The position numbers and the translations under genes were made by a program. Of a DNA stretch of 55,826 nt, positions 18,524-26,113 are shown piece by piece. Origin of the DNA: Roseateles saccharophilus (GTDB lineage: Bacteria > Pseudomonadota > Gammaproteobacteria > Burkholderiales > Burkholderiaceae_C). The notes beneath the pieces were generated by a model. The model made no database searches. It saw nothing but the letters and a program-made list of their open reading frames with translations, and had not been told where the DNA came from. How positions within the stretch are numbered: the stretch's first letter is position 1; every line of letters begins with the position of its first letter. The DNA is taken from NCBI RefSeq assembly GCF_004342485.1, contig NZ_SMBU01000034.1:1-55826 (forward strand), given 5' to 3'.

Positions 18524-20067
18524 CACTGATCGCCCGCCTCACGCCGCTGGCCTCGGCCCTGCTGCTCGCCGCCTGCGCCACCACCCGGCCCCCCGCCGAG
18601 GCACCTGCCCCCGCCGAACCGCCCCCCCCTCCCACCGCCATCGCCGCGCCCGGCCCGGCACCCGCAACGCCCACCGCAGCCGCCCCCAGCCGCGAGGCCG
18701 CGGCCACGCTGCTGGAGGACAACCTGCGCCCGGGCGAGAAGGTCGACCTCGACGCCGCCGACGCCAACGAGGACCTCTGGGTGCGCCTGCGCCAGGGCTT
18801 CCAGCTGCAGGACCTGGACGACGACTGGGTGCACAAGGCCGAGGCCTGGTACAGCGCGCGGCCCGACTACGTCGAGCGCATGACGACGCGCGGCAGCCGC
18901 TACCTCTTCCACATCCTCGAGGAGGTCGAGAAGCGCGGCATGCCGAGCGAACTCGCGCTGCTGCCCTTCATCGAAAGCGCCTTCGTCACGCATGCCGTGT
19001 CCAGCGCCAAGGCCACCGGCATGTGGCAGTTCATGCCCGCCACGGGCCGCGACTTCGACCTCAAGCAGAACATCTTCCGCGACGACCGCCGCGACGTGCT
19101 CGCGTCCACGCGCGCCGCGCTCGACTACCTCGGCCGCCTCTACAAGATGTTCGGCGACTGGCACCTGGCGCTGGCCGCCTACAACTGGGGCCCCGGCAAT
19201 GTGCAGAAGGCGGTCGCACGCAACCAGCGCCTGGGCCTGCCGACCGACTACGAGAGCCTGCGAATCCCCGACGAGACGCGCTACTACGTGCCCAAGCTGC
19301 AGGCCGTGAAGAACATCGTCCTCAACCCCGACCGCTATGCGCTCGGGCTGCCGCCGGTGTCCAACCACCCCTACTTCCTGAGCGTGAAGATCGACCGCGA
19401 CATCGACGTCGAGCTCGCCGCGCGCCTGGCGGGCATCTCGCTGGAGACCTTCCAGCAGTTCAATCCGCAGATGAACAAGCCGGTCATCCTGGCCGCCGCC
19501 ACGCCGCAGGTGCTGCTGCCCTACGACCAGGCCAGCGCCTTCGCCGGGAACCTGGAGCGCCACGAGGGCCCGATGGCGAGCTGGACGGCCTGGGTCGTGC
19601 CCAAGACCATGAGCCCGGCCGAGGCCGCCAGGCGCAGCGGCATGGCCGAGGCCACGCTGCGCGATGTCAACCGCATCCCGCCCAAGATGCTGGTGAAGGC
19701 GGGCTCCACGCTGCTGGTGCCGCGCGGCGAGCATGTCGTGGCCGACGTGTCCGAGCGCCTCGCCGACACGGCCGCGCTCAACCTCGCGCCCGACGCGCCG
19801 CCGCTGCGCCGCGTGAGCTTCAGAGCCGGCAAGGCCGACACCGTCGCCAGCGTCGCCGCGCGCTACAGGGTCAAGGCCGAGCAGGTGGCGCAGTGGAACA
19901 AGGTGGCGAGCAGCGCCCGCTTCAAGCCCGGCCATGCCATCGTCGTCTACACGGCGACCGCGGCTCCCGCCGCGACGAAACAGGCCAGGCTGGCCACCGC
20001 CAAGGCCGCACCCAAGGCCGCCAAGGGCGGCCGGGGCCGCACCGTGGTGGCCGCGGCCAACCCCTGA
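18520..20067 (+). CDS. mltD: Membrane-bound lytic murein transglycosylase D
   Basis: 515 residues. Lipoprotein signal (LASALLLAAC, lipidated Cys19), a Pro-rich linker, then a GH23 transglycosylase domain with catalytic Glu152 in LLPFIESAF, followed by GMWQFMPATGRDF and LALAAYNWGPGNV. The C-terminal part holds LysM-like segments (TMSPAEAARRSGMAEATLRDVN and later KADTVASVAARYRVKAEQVAQWN) for peptidoglycan binding. The start ATG at 18520 overlaps the gloB stop. An in-frame ATG at 18502 is an alternative. The enzyme cleaves glycan strands in the cell wall. Confidence 0.93.
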   Translation: MTLIARLTPLASALLLAACATTRPPAEAPAPAEPPPPPTAIAAPGPAPATPTAAAPSREAAATLLEDNLRPGEKVDLDAADANEDLWVRLRQGFQLQDLDDDWVHKAEAWYSARPDYVERMTTRGSRYLFHILEEVEKRGMPSELALLPFIESAFVTHAVSSAKATGMWQFMPATGRDFDLKQNIFRDDRRDVLASTRAALDYLGRLYKMFGDWHLALAAYNWGPGNVQKAVARNQRLGLPTDYESLRIPDETRYYVPKLQAVKNIVLNPDRYALGLPPVSNHPYFLSVKIDRDIDVELAARLAGISLETFQQFNPQMNKPVILAAATPQVLLPYDQASAFAGNLERHEGPMASWTAWVVPKTMSPAEAARRSGMAEATLRDVNRIPPKMLVKAGSTLLVPRGEHVVADVSERLADTAALNLAPDAPPLRRVSFRAGKADTVASVAARYRVKAEQVAQWNKVASSARFKPGHAIVVYTATAAPAATKQARLATAKAAPKAAKGGRGRTVVAAANP

Positions 20068-20068
20068 T

Positions 20069-20461
20069 TCAGCGCACGAAGAACAGCGCGACGCTGGCCG
20101 CCGTGCCGGCGGCCCACAGCAGCGAGCGCAGCGAGGCCCGGTCCGCCACGTACAGGCCGATATAGGCCAGGCGCGCGGCGACGAAGCCCAGCGCCAGCAT
20201 GTCCACCGTGGCCTGCGCGGCCTGGTGCTGGCTGGCGACGAACAGGCCCGCGATGAAGACCGGCAGCGCCTCCCAGCTGTTGGCCTGGGCCGCGTTCGCG
20301 CGCGCCTGCCAGCCCTCCTGCCGGGCCAGCCACTCGCGCGGTCGGTTGTTGTCGAAGCCGCCCTCGCGGCGGCGCTTGCCGAAGCCCCTGGACTTGGCGA
20401 TGGACGCGCAGCCGAGGGGCAGCAGGCAGGCTGCGAGCAGGCAGATCTGGGCAATGGTCAT
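20069..20461 (-). CDS. MAPEG family membrane protein
   Basis: 130 residues with three to four hydrophobic segments (AQICLLAACLLPLGCASIA; ALPVFIAGLFVASQ; ALGFVAARLAYIGLYVADRA; SLLWAAGTAASVALFFV). The middle region NAAQANSWEALPVF and RLAYIGLYVAD match MAPEG (membrane-associated eicosanoid and glutathione metabolism) proteins. The bacterial role is usually unknown. AAGGAT lies before the ATG. It is convergent with mltD, one base from its stop, and follows recR. Confidence 0.85.
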   Translation of the reverse strand: MTIAQICLLAACLLPLGCASIAKSRGFGKRRREGGFDNNRPREWLARQEGWQARANAAQANSWEALPVFIAGLFVASQHQAAQATVDMLALGFVAARLAYIGLYVADRASLRSLLWAAGTAASVALFFVR

Positions 20462-20472
20462 CGAGAGATCCT

Positions 20473-21054
20473 TCAGCGTCGGTCGGAGAGGGCATGGGCG
20501 ATGGTGCCCAGGTCCACGTATTCGAGTTCGCTGCCCACCGGCACGCCGCGCGCCAGCCGCGTGGACTTGACGCCGCGCACGCGCAGCGCCTCGGCCAGCA
20601 CATGGGCCGTGGCCTCGCCCTCGGCCGTGAAGCTGGTGGCGAGGATGACCTCCTCCACGCCGTCCTCGGCAGCGCGCGCCAGCAGTTCGGCCGCGCCGAT
20701 CCGGCCTGTGCCGATGCCGTCGAGAGGCGACAGCCGCCCGAGCAGCACGAAGTAGTAGCCGCGGTAGGAGCCGGTGCGCTCGAGCGCGGCCTGGTCGGCC
20801 GGTGTCTCGACGACGCAGAGCAGCCGCGCATCGCGCTCGGGGTCGGCGCAGACGGCGCAGATCGGCGTCTCGCTGAAGGTGTGGCAGCGCTCGCAGTGCC
20901 TGATGTGCTCGCCCGCAGCCATCAGCGCCTCGGCCAGGCGCGGCATGGCCGCCCGGTCGTGCTGCAGCAGGTGGTAGGCCATGCGCTGGGCCGATTTCTG
21001 GCCCACGCCGGGCAGGCGCTTGAGCGCCTCGATCAGGGTCTCGAGCGCGGTCAA
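20473..21054 (-). CDS. recR: Recombination protein RecR
   Basis: 193 residues. RecR forms a clamp with RecO that loads RecA at gaps. Visible marks are the helix-hairpin-helix [24 protein letters not shown], the four-Cys zinc motif [16 protein letters not shown], and the Toprim segment [43 protein letters not shown]. The start is TTG at 21054, because no ATG or GTG lies between it and the upstream stop at 21062. Order dnaX-ybaB-recR is widely conserved. Confidence 0.96.
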   Translation of the reverse strand: MTALETLIEALKRLPGVGQKSAQRMAYHLLQHDRAAMPRLAEALMAAGEHIRHCERCHTFSETPICAVCADPERDARLLCVVETPADQAALERTGSYRGYYFVLLGRLSPLDGIGTGRIGAAELLARAAEDGVEEVILATSFTAEGEATAHVLAEALRVRGVKSTRLARGVPVGSELEYVDLGTIAHALSDRR

Positions 21055-21061
21055 GTCGAGA

Positions 21062-21388
21062 TCAGAAGGGGAACTTCATACCCGGGGGCAGCGGCATGCC
21101 GGCCGTGAGCTTGCCCATCTTCTCGGCGCTGGTGGCCTCGGCGCGGCGGGCCGCGTCGTTGAAGGCGGCGGCGACGAGGTCTTCCAGCATGTCCTTGTCG
21201 TCATCCAGCAGCGAGGGGTCGATGGTCACGCGGCGGACCTCGTTCTTGCAGGTCATGACGACCTTCACGAGGCCGGCGCCGCTCTGGCCCTCGACCTCGA
21301 TGTTGGCGAGCTCTTCCTGCGCCTTCTTCAGGTTGTCCTGCATCGCCTGGGCTTGCTTCATCAAGCCGGCGAGTTGGCCTTTCATCAT
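21062..21388 (-). CDS. YbaB/EbfC family nucleoid-associated protein
   Basis: 108 residues. Begins [20 protein letters not shown], with the coiled helix and the central beta-strands [20 protein letters not shown], then a C-terminal [12 protein letters not shown] tail. This is the usual size and pattern of the dimeric DNA-binding family. AAGGACA precedes the first ATG; the second ATG is the next codon. It sits between dnaX and recR as in most bacteria. Confidence 0.95.
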   Translation of the reverse strand: MMKGQLAGLMKQAQAMQDNLKKAQEELANIEVEGQSGAGLVKVVMTCKNEVRRVTIDPSLLDDDKDMLEDLVAAAFNDAARRAEATSAEKMGKLTAGMPLPPGMKFPF

Positions 21389-21401
21389 GGTCGTGTCCTT
21401 G

Positions 21402-23273
21402 TCAGTTCGAGGGAGTCGGCAGGGGCTGCACGGAGCCCGGCAGGATGCGTGCCGACGGGAATTGGGAAAGCAGGGTGCGCGTCATCGGATGCGACGCAGC
21501 GAGGTCTTCGGCGGCGCGCTGTTCGGCCTCGACGCGCGCGACGGTGCGCAGCGCGATGGAGTCCTCGGCCACGCCGGCTTCGATGTCCAGCCTCGCGCCC
21601 AGCGCGGCTTCGAGCTTGGCGACGAGGGCCGGCGCGCGCAGCGATTCGCGCTCCACGCGCAGGCGCCAGACCTCGCGGCCATCGGCCGTGCTGCAGCCCA
21701 GGGCCTGGGCCTGGCGGGCCAGCTCGCCGGTCATGCCGACGATGTTCAGCGCCGCGATGCGTTCGGCCCACTGCGCGCCTTCGGGCGTCTCGCGCAGCTC
21801 GGCACGGCGCGGCGCCTCGGGCTCCCGCACGGCTGGCGTGGCGGGGGCGTCGTCGGCCTCCATCCACGGCGGCGGCGCATCGTCGGGCGGCGGGCCGTCG
21901 CCGAAGGCCATGTCGTCTTCATCGGCGGCCGTCGGCTCGACCGGGCGCGGGCGCAGCCTGTCGCTGAAGCTGGGCGCAGCCGGCTCCGCCACCTTGGGCG
22001 CGGCAGCCACGGGCGCCGGGACCGGAGCGGCCACGCGTTCCACGGCCCGCTCGGGAGTCCGCTCCACCACGGGGGCCGGCGCCGCCACCTTGGGCAGCGG
22101 CACGGCGACGACGGCCTTGGCCACCGCGGGCGGGCGCACCAGCGCGGCGGCCTTCACCGGTTTGGGCTGCGTGCCCGCGGGCCGGAAGGCCAGCATGCGC
22201 AGCAGCACCATCAACAGGCCGGCGTATTCGTCCGGCGCCAGATGCAGCTCGGCGCGGCCATGCAGGGCCATGCTGTACATCAGCTGCACCTCGTCGGCCG
22301 GCAGGGCTGCGGCCAGTCGGCGGATCTCGACAGTCTCGTTGTCGGCGTCGTCCAGCGCCGTGGGCGCGGCCTGGGCCAGGGCCATCTGCTGGAACAGCGT
22401 GGCCAGGTCTTCCAGCGTGCCGGCGGCCGACAGGCCCGCGCCGCGCAGCGCATCGGCCTGGGCCACGACGGCCTCGCCGCTCGCCGCCGCCAGCGCGTCG
22501 ACGATGGCCACGACATGGCCACGGTCCACGCTGCCCAGCATCTGGCGCACGCCGGCCTCGCTCAGCGAACCGGCACCGAAGGCGATGGCCTGGTCGGTCA
22601 GCGACAGCGCATCGCGCATCGAGCCCCGCGCCGCGCGCGACAGCAGGCGCAGCGCGCCGGGCTCGGCCGGCACGCTCTCGGCGCCCAGCACATTGCCCAG
22701 GTGCATCTGCACATCGGCCGCGGCCATGGGGCGCAGGTTGAACTGCAGGCAGCGCGACAGCACGGTGACCGGTACCTTCTGCGGGTCGGTCGTCGCGAGC
22801 ACGAACTTCAGGTAGTCGGGCGGCTCCTCCAGCGTCTTCAGCATCGCGTTGAAGGCGGTGTTGGAGAGCATGTGCACTTCGTCGATCATGTAGACCTTGA
22901 AGCGGCCGACGACGGGCTTGTAGACCGCCTGGTCCAGCAGCTGCGAGATCTCTTCGACGCCGCGGTTGGAGGCCGCGTCCAGCTCCACATAGTCGACGAA
23001 GCGGCCGGCGTCGATGTCGCGGCAGGCCGGGCAGACGCCGCAGGGCTGGGCCGTGATGCCGCCGCTGCCGTCGGCCCCGGTGCAGTTCAGGCTCTTGGCG
23101 AGGATGCGCGAGACGGTGGTCTTGCCGACGCCGCGCGTGCCGGTGAACAGATAGGCGTGGTGCAGCCGGCCCTGCGTCAGCGCATTGGCCAGCGCCTGCA
23201 CGACATGCTCCTGGCCGACGAGCTGCTCGAAACTCTGCGGACGGTATTTGCGGGCCAGGACCTGGTAACTCAT
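21402..23273 (-). CDS. dnaX: DNA polymerase III subunits gamma and tau
   Basis: 623 residues. It is the clamp-loader ATPase of the replicase. Marks: [20 protein letters not shown], Walker A in [14 protein letters not shown], the zinc site C...CGVCPAC, Walker B IDEVHML, and sensor region [17 protein letters not shown]. After about residue 370 a Pro/Ala-rich tau linker leads to a C-terminal domain. The start ATG at 23273 has no strong ribosome site. The divergent gene starts only 45 bp away. No obvious slippery frameshift signal for a short gamma form was found. Confidence 0.97.
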   Translation of the reverse strand: MSYQVLARKYRPQSFEQLVGQEHVVQALANALTQGRLHHAYLFTGTRGVGKTTVSRILAKSLNCTGADGSGGITAQPCGVCPACRDIDAGRFVDYVELDAASNRGVEEISQLLDQAVYKPVVGRFKVYMIDEVHMLSNTAFNAMLKTLEEPPDYLKFVLATTDPQKVPVTVLSRCLQFNLRPMAAADVQMHLGNVLGAESVPAEPGALRLLSRAARGSMRDALSLTDQAIAFGAGSLSEAGVRQMLGSVDRGHVVAIVDALAAASGEAVVAQADALRGAGLSAAGTLEDLATLFQQMALAQAAPTALDDADNETVEIRRLAAALPADEVQLMYSMALHGRAELHLAPDEYAGLLMVLLRMLAFRPAGTQPKPVKAAALVRPPAVAKAVVAVPLPKVAAPAPVVERTPERAVERVAAPVPAPVAAAPKVAEPAAPSFSDRLRPRPVEPTAADEDDMAFGDGPPPDDAPPPWMEADDAPATPAVREPEAPRRAELRETPEGAQWAERIAALNIVGMTGELARQAQALGCSTADGREVWRLRVERESLRAPALVAKLEAALGARLDIEAGVAEDSIALRTVARVEAEQRAAEDLAASHPMTRTLLSQFPSARILPGSVQPLPTPSN

Positions 23274-23304
23274 GGGCGAGGATTCTATGGGCGGGGTCAC
23301 CGCG

Positions 23305-23318
23305 GATAATCCCGTCCC
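23305..23318 (+). promoter_or_regulatory. -10-like element placed for a leaderless transcript
   Basis: GATAAT (23305-23310) ends eight bases before the ATG of the PurM-like gene, with no ribosome site between. Transcription would start at or next to the ATG. The same spacing is seen before argA. No convincing -35 box was found. Confidence 0.4.
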
Positions 23319-24428
23319 ATGACTTCGCAAGCCCCCCTCACCTACGACCAGGCCGGCGTCAACTACGACCTGATCGATCCGCTCAAGATCACCGCCCAGC
23401 GCGCCGCTGCAGCCACCGCCTCCCACCTCGCCGGCCACGGCTTCAGCGAGGTCAAGGCGTCGCGTGGCGAATCGGCCTATGTCGTGGACGTGGGGCCGTT
23501 CTACATCGCCTCCATCGTCGAATGCCTGGGCACCAAGACGCTGGTGGCCGACGAGATGGCCCGGCTGACCGGCAGGAGCTTCTTCGGTTCAATAGCCCAG
23601 GACACCATCGCGATGGCGGTCAACGACCTGATCACCGTCGGTGCCACGCCGCTGGTCGTGCAGGCCTACTGGGCCGCCGGCGGCAGCGACTGGTTCGGCG
23701 ACGCCCAGCGCGCCCAGGCGCTCGTGGCCGGCTGGAAGGCCGCCTGCGACACCTGCCAGGTCGCCTGGGGCGGCGGCGAGACGCCGGCCCTGGCCGGCAT
23801 CGTCGAGGACGGCCGCATCGACCTGGCCGCCTCCTGCACCGGCCTCATCAACCCCAAGGAGCGCCTGTCGGTCGGCGACAAGCTGGGCGCCGGCGACGCC
23901 ATCGTGCTGCTGGCCTCCAGCGGCATCCACGCCAACGGCCTGAGCCTGGCGCGCAAGCTGGCCGAGCGCCTGCCGAACGGCTATCTGACCGAGATCGAGC
24001 CCGGCCTGAGCTACGGCGAGGCGCTGCTGGCGCCCACCGCCCTGTACTCGCCCGTGACCGAGGCACTGTGGAAGGCCGGCATCGCGCCGCACTATTGCGC
24101 CAACATCACCGGCCACGGCTGGCGCAAGCTGCTGCGCCATCCCAGCAGCCTGACCTACCGCATCCGCACCGTGCCGCCCAAGACGGCGGTGCTGGACTTC
24201 ATCCAGAAGCAGGCCGGCCAGGACGACCGCGAGGCCTACTCCACGCTGAACATGGGCGCCGGCTTCGCGATCTTCGTCAAGGCCGGGGACGCCGAGCGCA
24301 CCGCCCAGGTCGCGCGCGACTGCGGCATCCAGGCCTGGGTGGCCGGCACGGTCGAGGCGGGCGAGAAGCAACTGCTGATCGAGCCTCTGAACATCCGTTT
24401 CAGCGAAGACGACCTGCACCTGCGCTGA
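23319..24428 (+). CDS. PurM-like (AIR synthase-related) protein
   Basis: 369 residues with the PurM/PurL fold. Marks: LTYDQAGVNYDLIDPLKITAQ, the ATP-binding segment QDTIAMAVNDLITVGATPLV, GGGETPALAGIV, GDAIVLLASSGIHANGLSLARKL, and NMGAGFAIFV. It differs from orthodox PurM at both ends (ITGHGWRKLLRHP instead of the usual GxxGLPENxxR), so it may be a paralogue rather than the purine-pathway enzyme. Divergent from dnaX; the next gene follows 14 bp later. Confidence 0.8.
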   Translation: MTSQAPLTYDQAGVNYDLIDPLKITAQRAAAATASHLAGHGFSEVKASRGESAYVVDVGPFYIASIVECLGTKTLVADEMARLTGRSFFGSIAQDTIAMAVNDLITVGATPLVVQAYWAAGGSDWFGDAQRAQALVAGWKAACDTCQVAWGGGETPALAGIVEDGRIDLAASCTGLINPKERLSVGDKLGAGDAIVLLASSGIHANGLSLARKLAERLPNGYLTEIEPGLSYGEALLAPTALYSPVTEALWKAGIAPHYCANITGHGWRKLLRHPSSLTYRIRTVPPKTAVLDFIQKQAGQDDREAYSTLNMGAGFAIFVKAGDAERTAQVARDCGIQAWVAGTVEAGEKQLLIEPLNIRFSEDDLHLR

Positions 24429-24442
24429 TCAGGCGCCCGGCG

Positions 24443-24829
24443 ATGGACTGGTTCTACTCGCAGATGGTCCAGTGGCATGTGCTGCTGGCCTGGTGCAGCG
24501 TGGCCATCTTCTTCACGCGCGGCCTGATGTTCCAGTTCGGCACGCCGGCGCTGCAGGAGATCGCGAAGGACGCCCGCCTGATGGTGGTGGTGTTCGGCGT
24601 GAACGCCTGCCTCGTCGTCACCGGCCTGAGCCTGTGGGGCTCCATTGGCTACAACCCGCTGCAGGACTGGTGGCTGGGCGTGAAGCTCGTCGCGCTGGTC
24701 GGCTACATGGCCTGCGGCCATTGGGCGATGAGCCAGGACAAGCTGCACCTGCTGGGCTACCTGACCGCGCTGGCGCTGCTGGCCCTCGCGATGGACCTTT
24801 CGATCAACCGGCAGTTCCTGCCCGGTTAG
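24443..24829 (+). CDS. SirB-like small integral membrane protein
   Basis: 128 residues with four predicted membrane segments: VLLAWCSVAIFFTRGLMFQ, LMVVVFGVNACLVVTGLSLW, LGVKLVALVGYMACGHWAM and LLGYLTALALLALAMDLSI. Size and layout fit the SirB family, named for an invasion-gene regulator but of unknown biochemical function. It starts 14 bp after the PurM-like gene and ends 10 bp before the 4.5S RNA gene. Confidence 0.7.
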   Translation: MDWFYSQMVQWHVLLAWCSVAIFFTRGLMFQFGTPALQEIAKDARLMVVVFGVNACLVVTGLSLWGSIGYNPLQDWWLGVKLVALVGYMACGHWAMSQDKLHLLGYLTALALLALAMDLSINRQFLPG

Positions 24830-24839
24830 AATAGTCAGC

Positions 24840-24936
24840 GACGGGCCTCCCCGCATGGAAGCGCGCCCAACCGGGTCAGGTGGGGAACCAAGCAGCCCTA
24901 AGCGTTGCAACCAGTGCCGGGGTCAGGCTCGTCACC
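24840..24936 (+). ncRNA. ffs: Signal recognition particle RNA (4.5S, small type)
   Basis: The universally conserved SRP tip is present: CCGGGTCAGG, then TGG-GGAA-CCA (stem with GGAA tetraloop), then AGCAGCCC. The ends pair (GACGGGCCTCCCCG with CGGGGTCAGGCTCGTC), giving the single long hairpin of the bacterial small SRP RNA, about 95 nt. With Ffh it targets nascent membrane proteins. It is near dnaX. Exact ends are estimated from the closing stem. Confidence 0.88.
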
Positions 24937-25165
24937 CCTACTTGCCCCATGTCTTGCTCAAGACAGCCAGGCCGAAACGCCTGCCGGGCCGCCCTCCCTG
25001 GCCTGAATCGGTCGCCGCGCCGCGCGAACAGCGGCGGTTCGCCCCCCCAATCACGGGGCTTGAATCGGCGCACGGATGACCTCTCGCCCCAGCGTTGTCA
25101 CGCTTTGTTCCAGCCCTCGCTTCTTCGCGGCGCGGTTTGCTGGTTTCGTCACTGGAGGAGGTTGT
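24937..25165. other. Intergenic stretch between 4.5S RNA and the PEP-CTERM gene
   Basis: About 230 bp with no recognisable gene. Open frames here are short and on no consistent codon pattern. The only functional signal I see is the GGAGGAGG ribosome site at 25154-25161 that fixes the downstream start. Confidence 0.5.
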
Positions 25166-25963
25166 GTGTCTGCATACAAATTCCAGGTCGTGCGGCTTGC
25201 AAGGTTGCGGCTCGGTGCGCTGACGACGCTGCTGGCCGCCATGGCTGCGGCGCACGCCGGTCCGACAACTGTCGTCTATGACTTCACGGGAATCGGCGCT
25301 CTATCCGTCGATGGTGGGTTCATCGACACGCCCGGTGTCCACTTCAAGGGCACGGTGACGCTGGACGTAAATCCGGCGGACCAGCCGAGCCCGACCGCAC
25401 TGAACCAGGCTTTGGCCTTGACCGGGTGGGTGGCCCCCAGCTTCGACATCCAGTACCTCAGCGGCGGGACTTGGCACTCGCTGCCGCATGCAGCCCATAT
25501 CGTCGGCGAAACCGAATTTGACAACGAGGCCGTGGTCAGGGACGACTACGCGGGGTCTGGACTGGATGAGCTGTTTACCCAGTTCCAGTCGAAACTCGTG
25601 AAGCCCGTCAGTTCCGGGCAGTATGTGCAGGTGTCACGGACAACATTGGACCGGCACACGACCTTGTCATGGCTGAATGGGTTCGACTTCGCGACCGACG
25701 TCGGACTCGCACCGGGTGACGCGACGCACACGGCCTACAACCACCTGGTCTTCCAGGACACCATCACCAACCCGGACTCTCAACCGATTCCCGGCAATAT
25801 CAGCTGGCACACGACGGGCACGACCGCGGACATCAGCCTGTCGAGCCTGGCCCTGGAGCCAGCGGCGTCCGGCAATACGGTCCCCGAGCCTCGTTCGACG
25901 ATGCTGGTGGCGATGGCGCTGGGCATTGCGGGCCTGGCGCGAAGAGCCGCCTCGCGACGGTGA
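25166..25963 (+). CDS. PEP-CTERM sorting domain protein
   Basis: 265 residues, starting with GTG at 25166 behind GGAGGAGG. It has an N-terminal signal peptide (GALTTLLAAMAAAHAG), a beta-rich secreted domain (VVYDFTGIGALSVDGG; FKGTVTLDVNPADQPS; AYNHLVFQDTITNPDS), and a C-terminal anchor: TVPEPRSTMLVAMALGIAGL followed by RRAASRR. That tripartite tail is the PEP-CTERM signal handled by the exosortase/EpsH system in biofilm-forming bacteria. The body domain is not recognised. An upstream ATG at 25076 lacks a ribosome site. Confidence 0.85.
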   Translation: MSAYKFQVVRLARLRLGALTTLLAAMAAAHAGPTTVVYDFTGIGALSVDGGFIDTPGVHFKGTVTLDVNPADQPSPTALNQALALTGWVAPSFDIQYLSGGTWHSLPHAAHIVGETEFDNEAVVRDDYAGSGLDELFTQFQSKLVKPVSSGQYVQVSRTTLDRHTTLSWLNGFDFATDVGLAPGDATHTAYNHLVFQDTITNPDSQPIPGNISWHTTGTTADISLSSLALEPAASGNTVPEPRSTMLVAMALGIAGLARRAASRR

Positions 25964-26113
25964 TTCCTCCCCGCCTCACGCAGCCGCGAATGGAACTCCG
26001 ATGGAGCTGCCCCTCGCTGCGCGGCGTGGGCACCTCGGTCATGCCCAGCCTGATCGGCGGCAATATCCACGGCCCCACCATCATGATCGCGGGCGTTCGC
26101 GGGTGGCGGTGGA

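Noticed and set aside
18310-20454. 714-codon minus-strand frame over gloB and mltD
   Set aside because: Low-complexity translation with no motifs; the plus-strand genes are certain.
21402-23273. Programmed frameshift in dnaX to make a short gamma subunit
   Set aside because: No A-rich slippery heptamer with downstream hairpin was found near the end of the ATPase domain.
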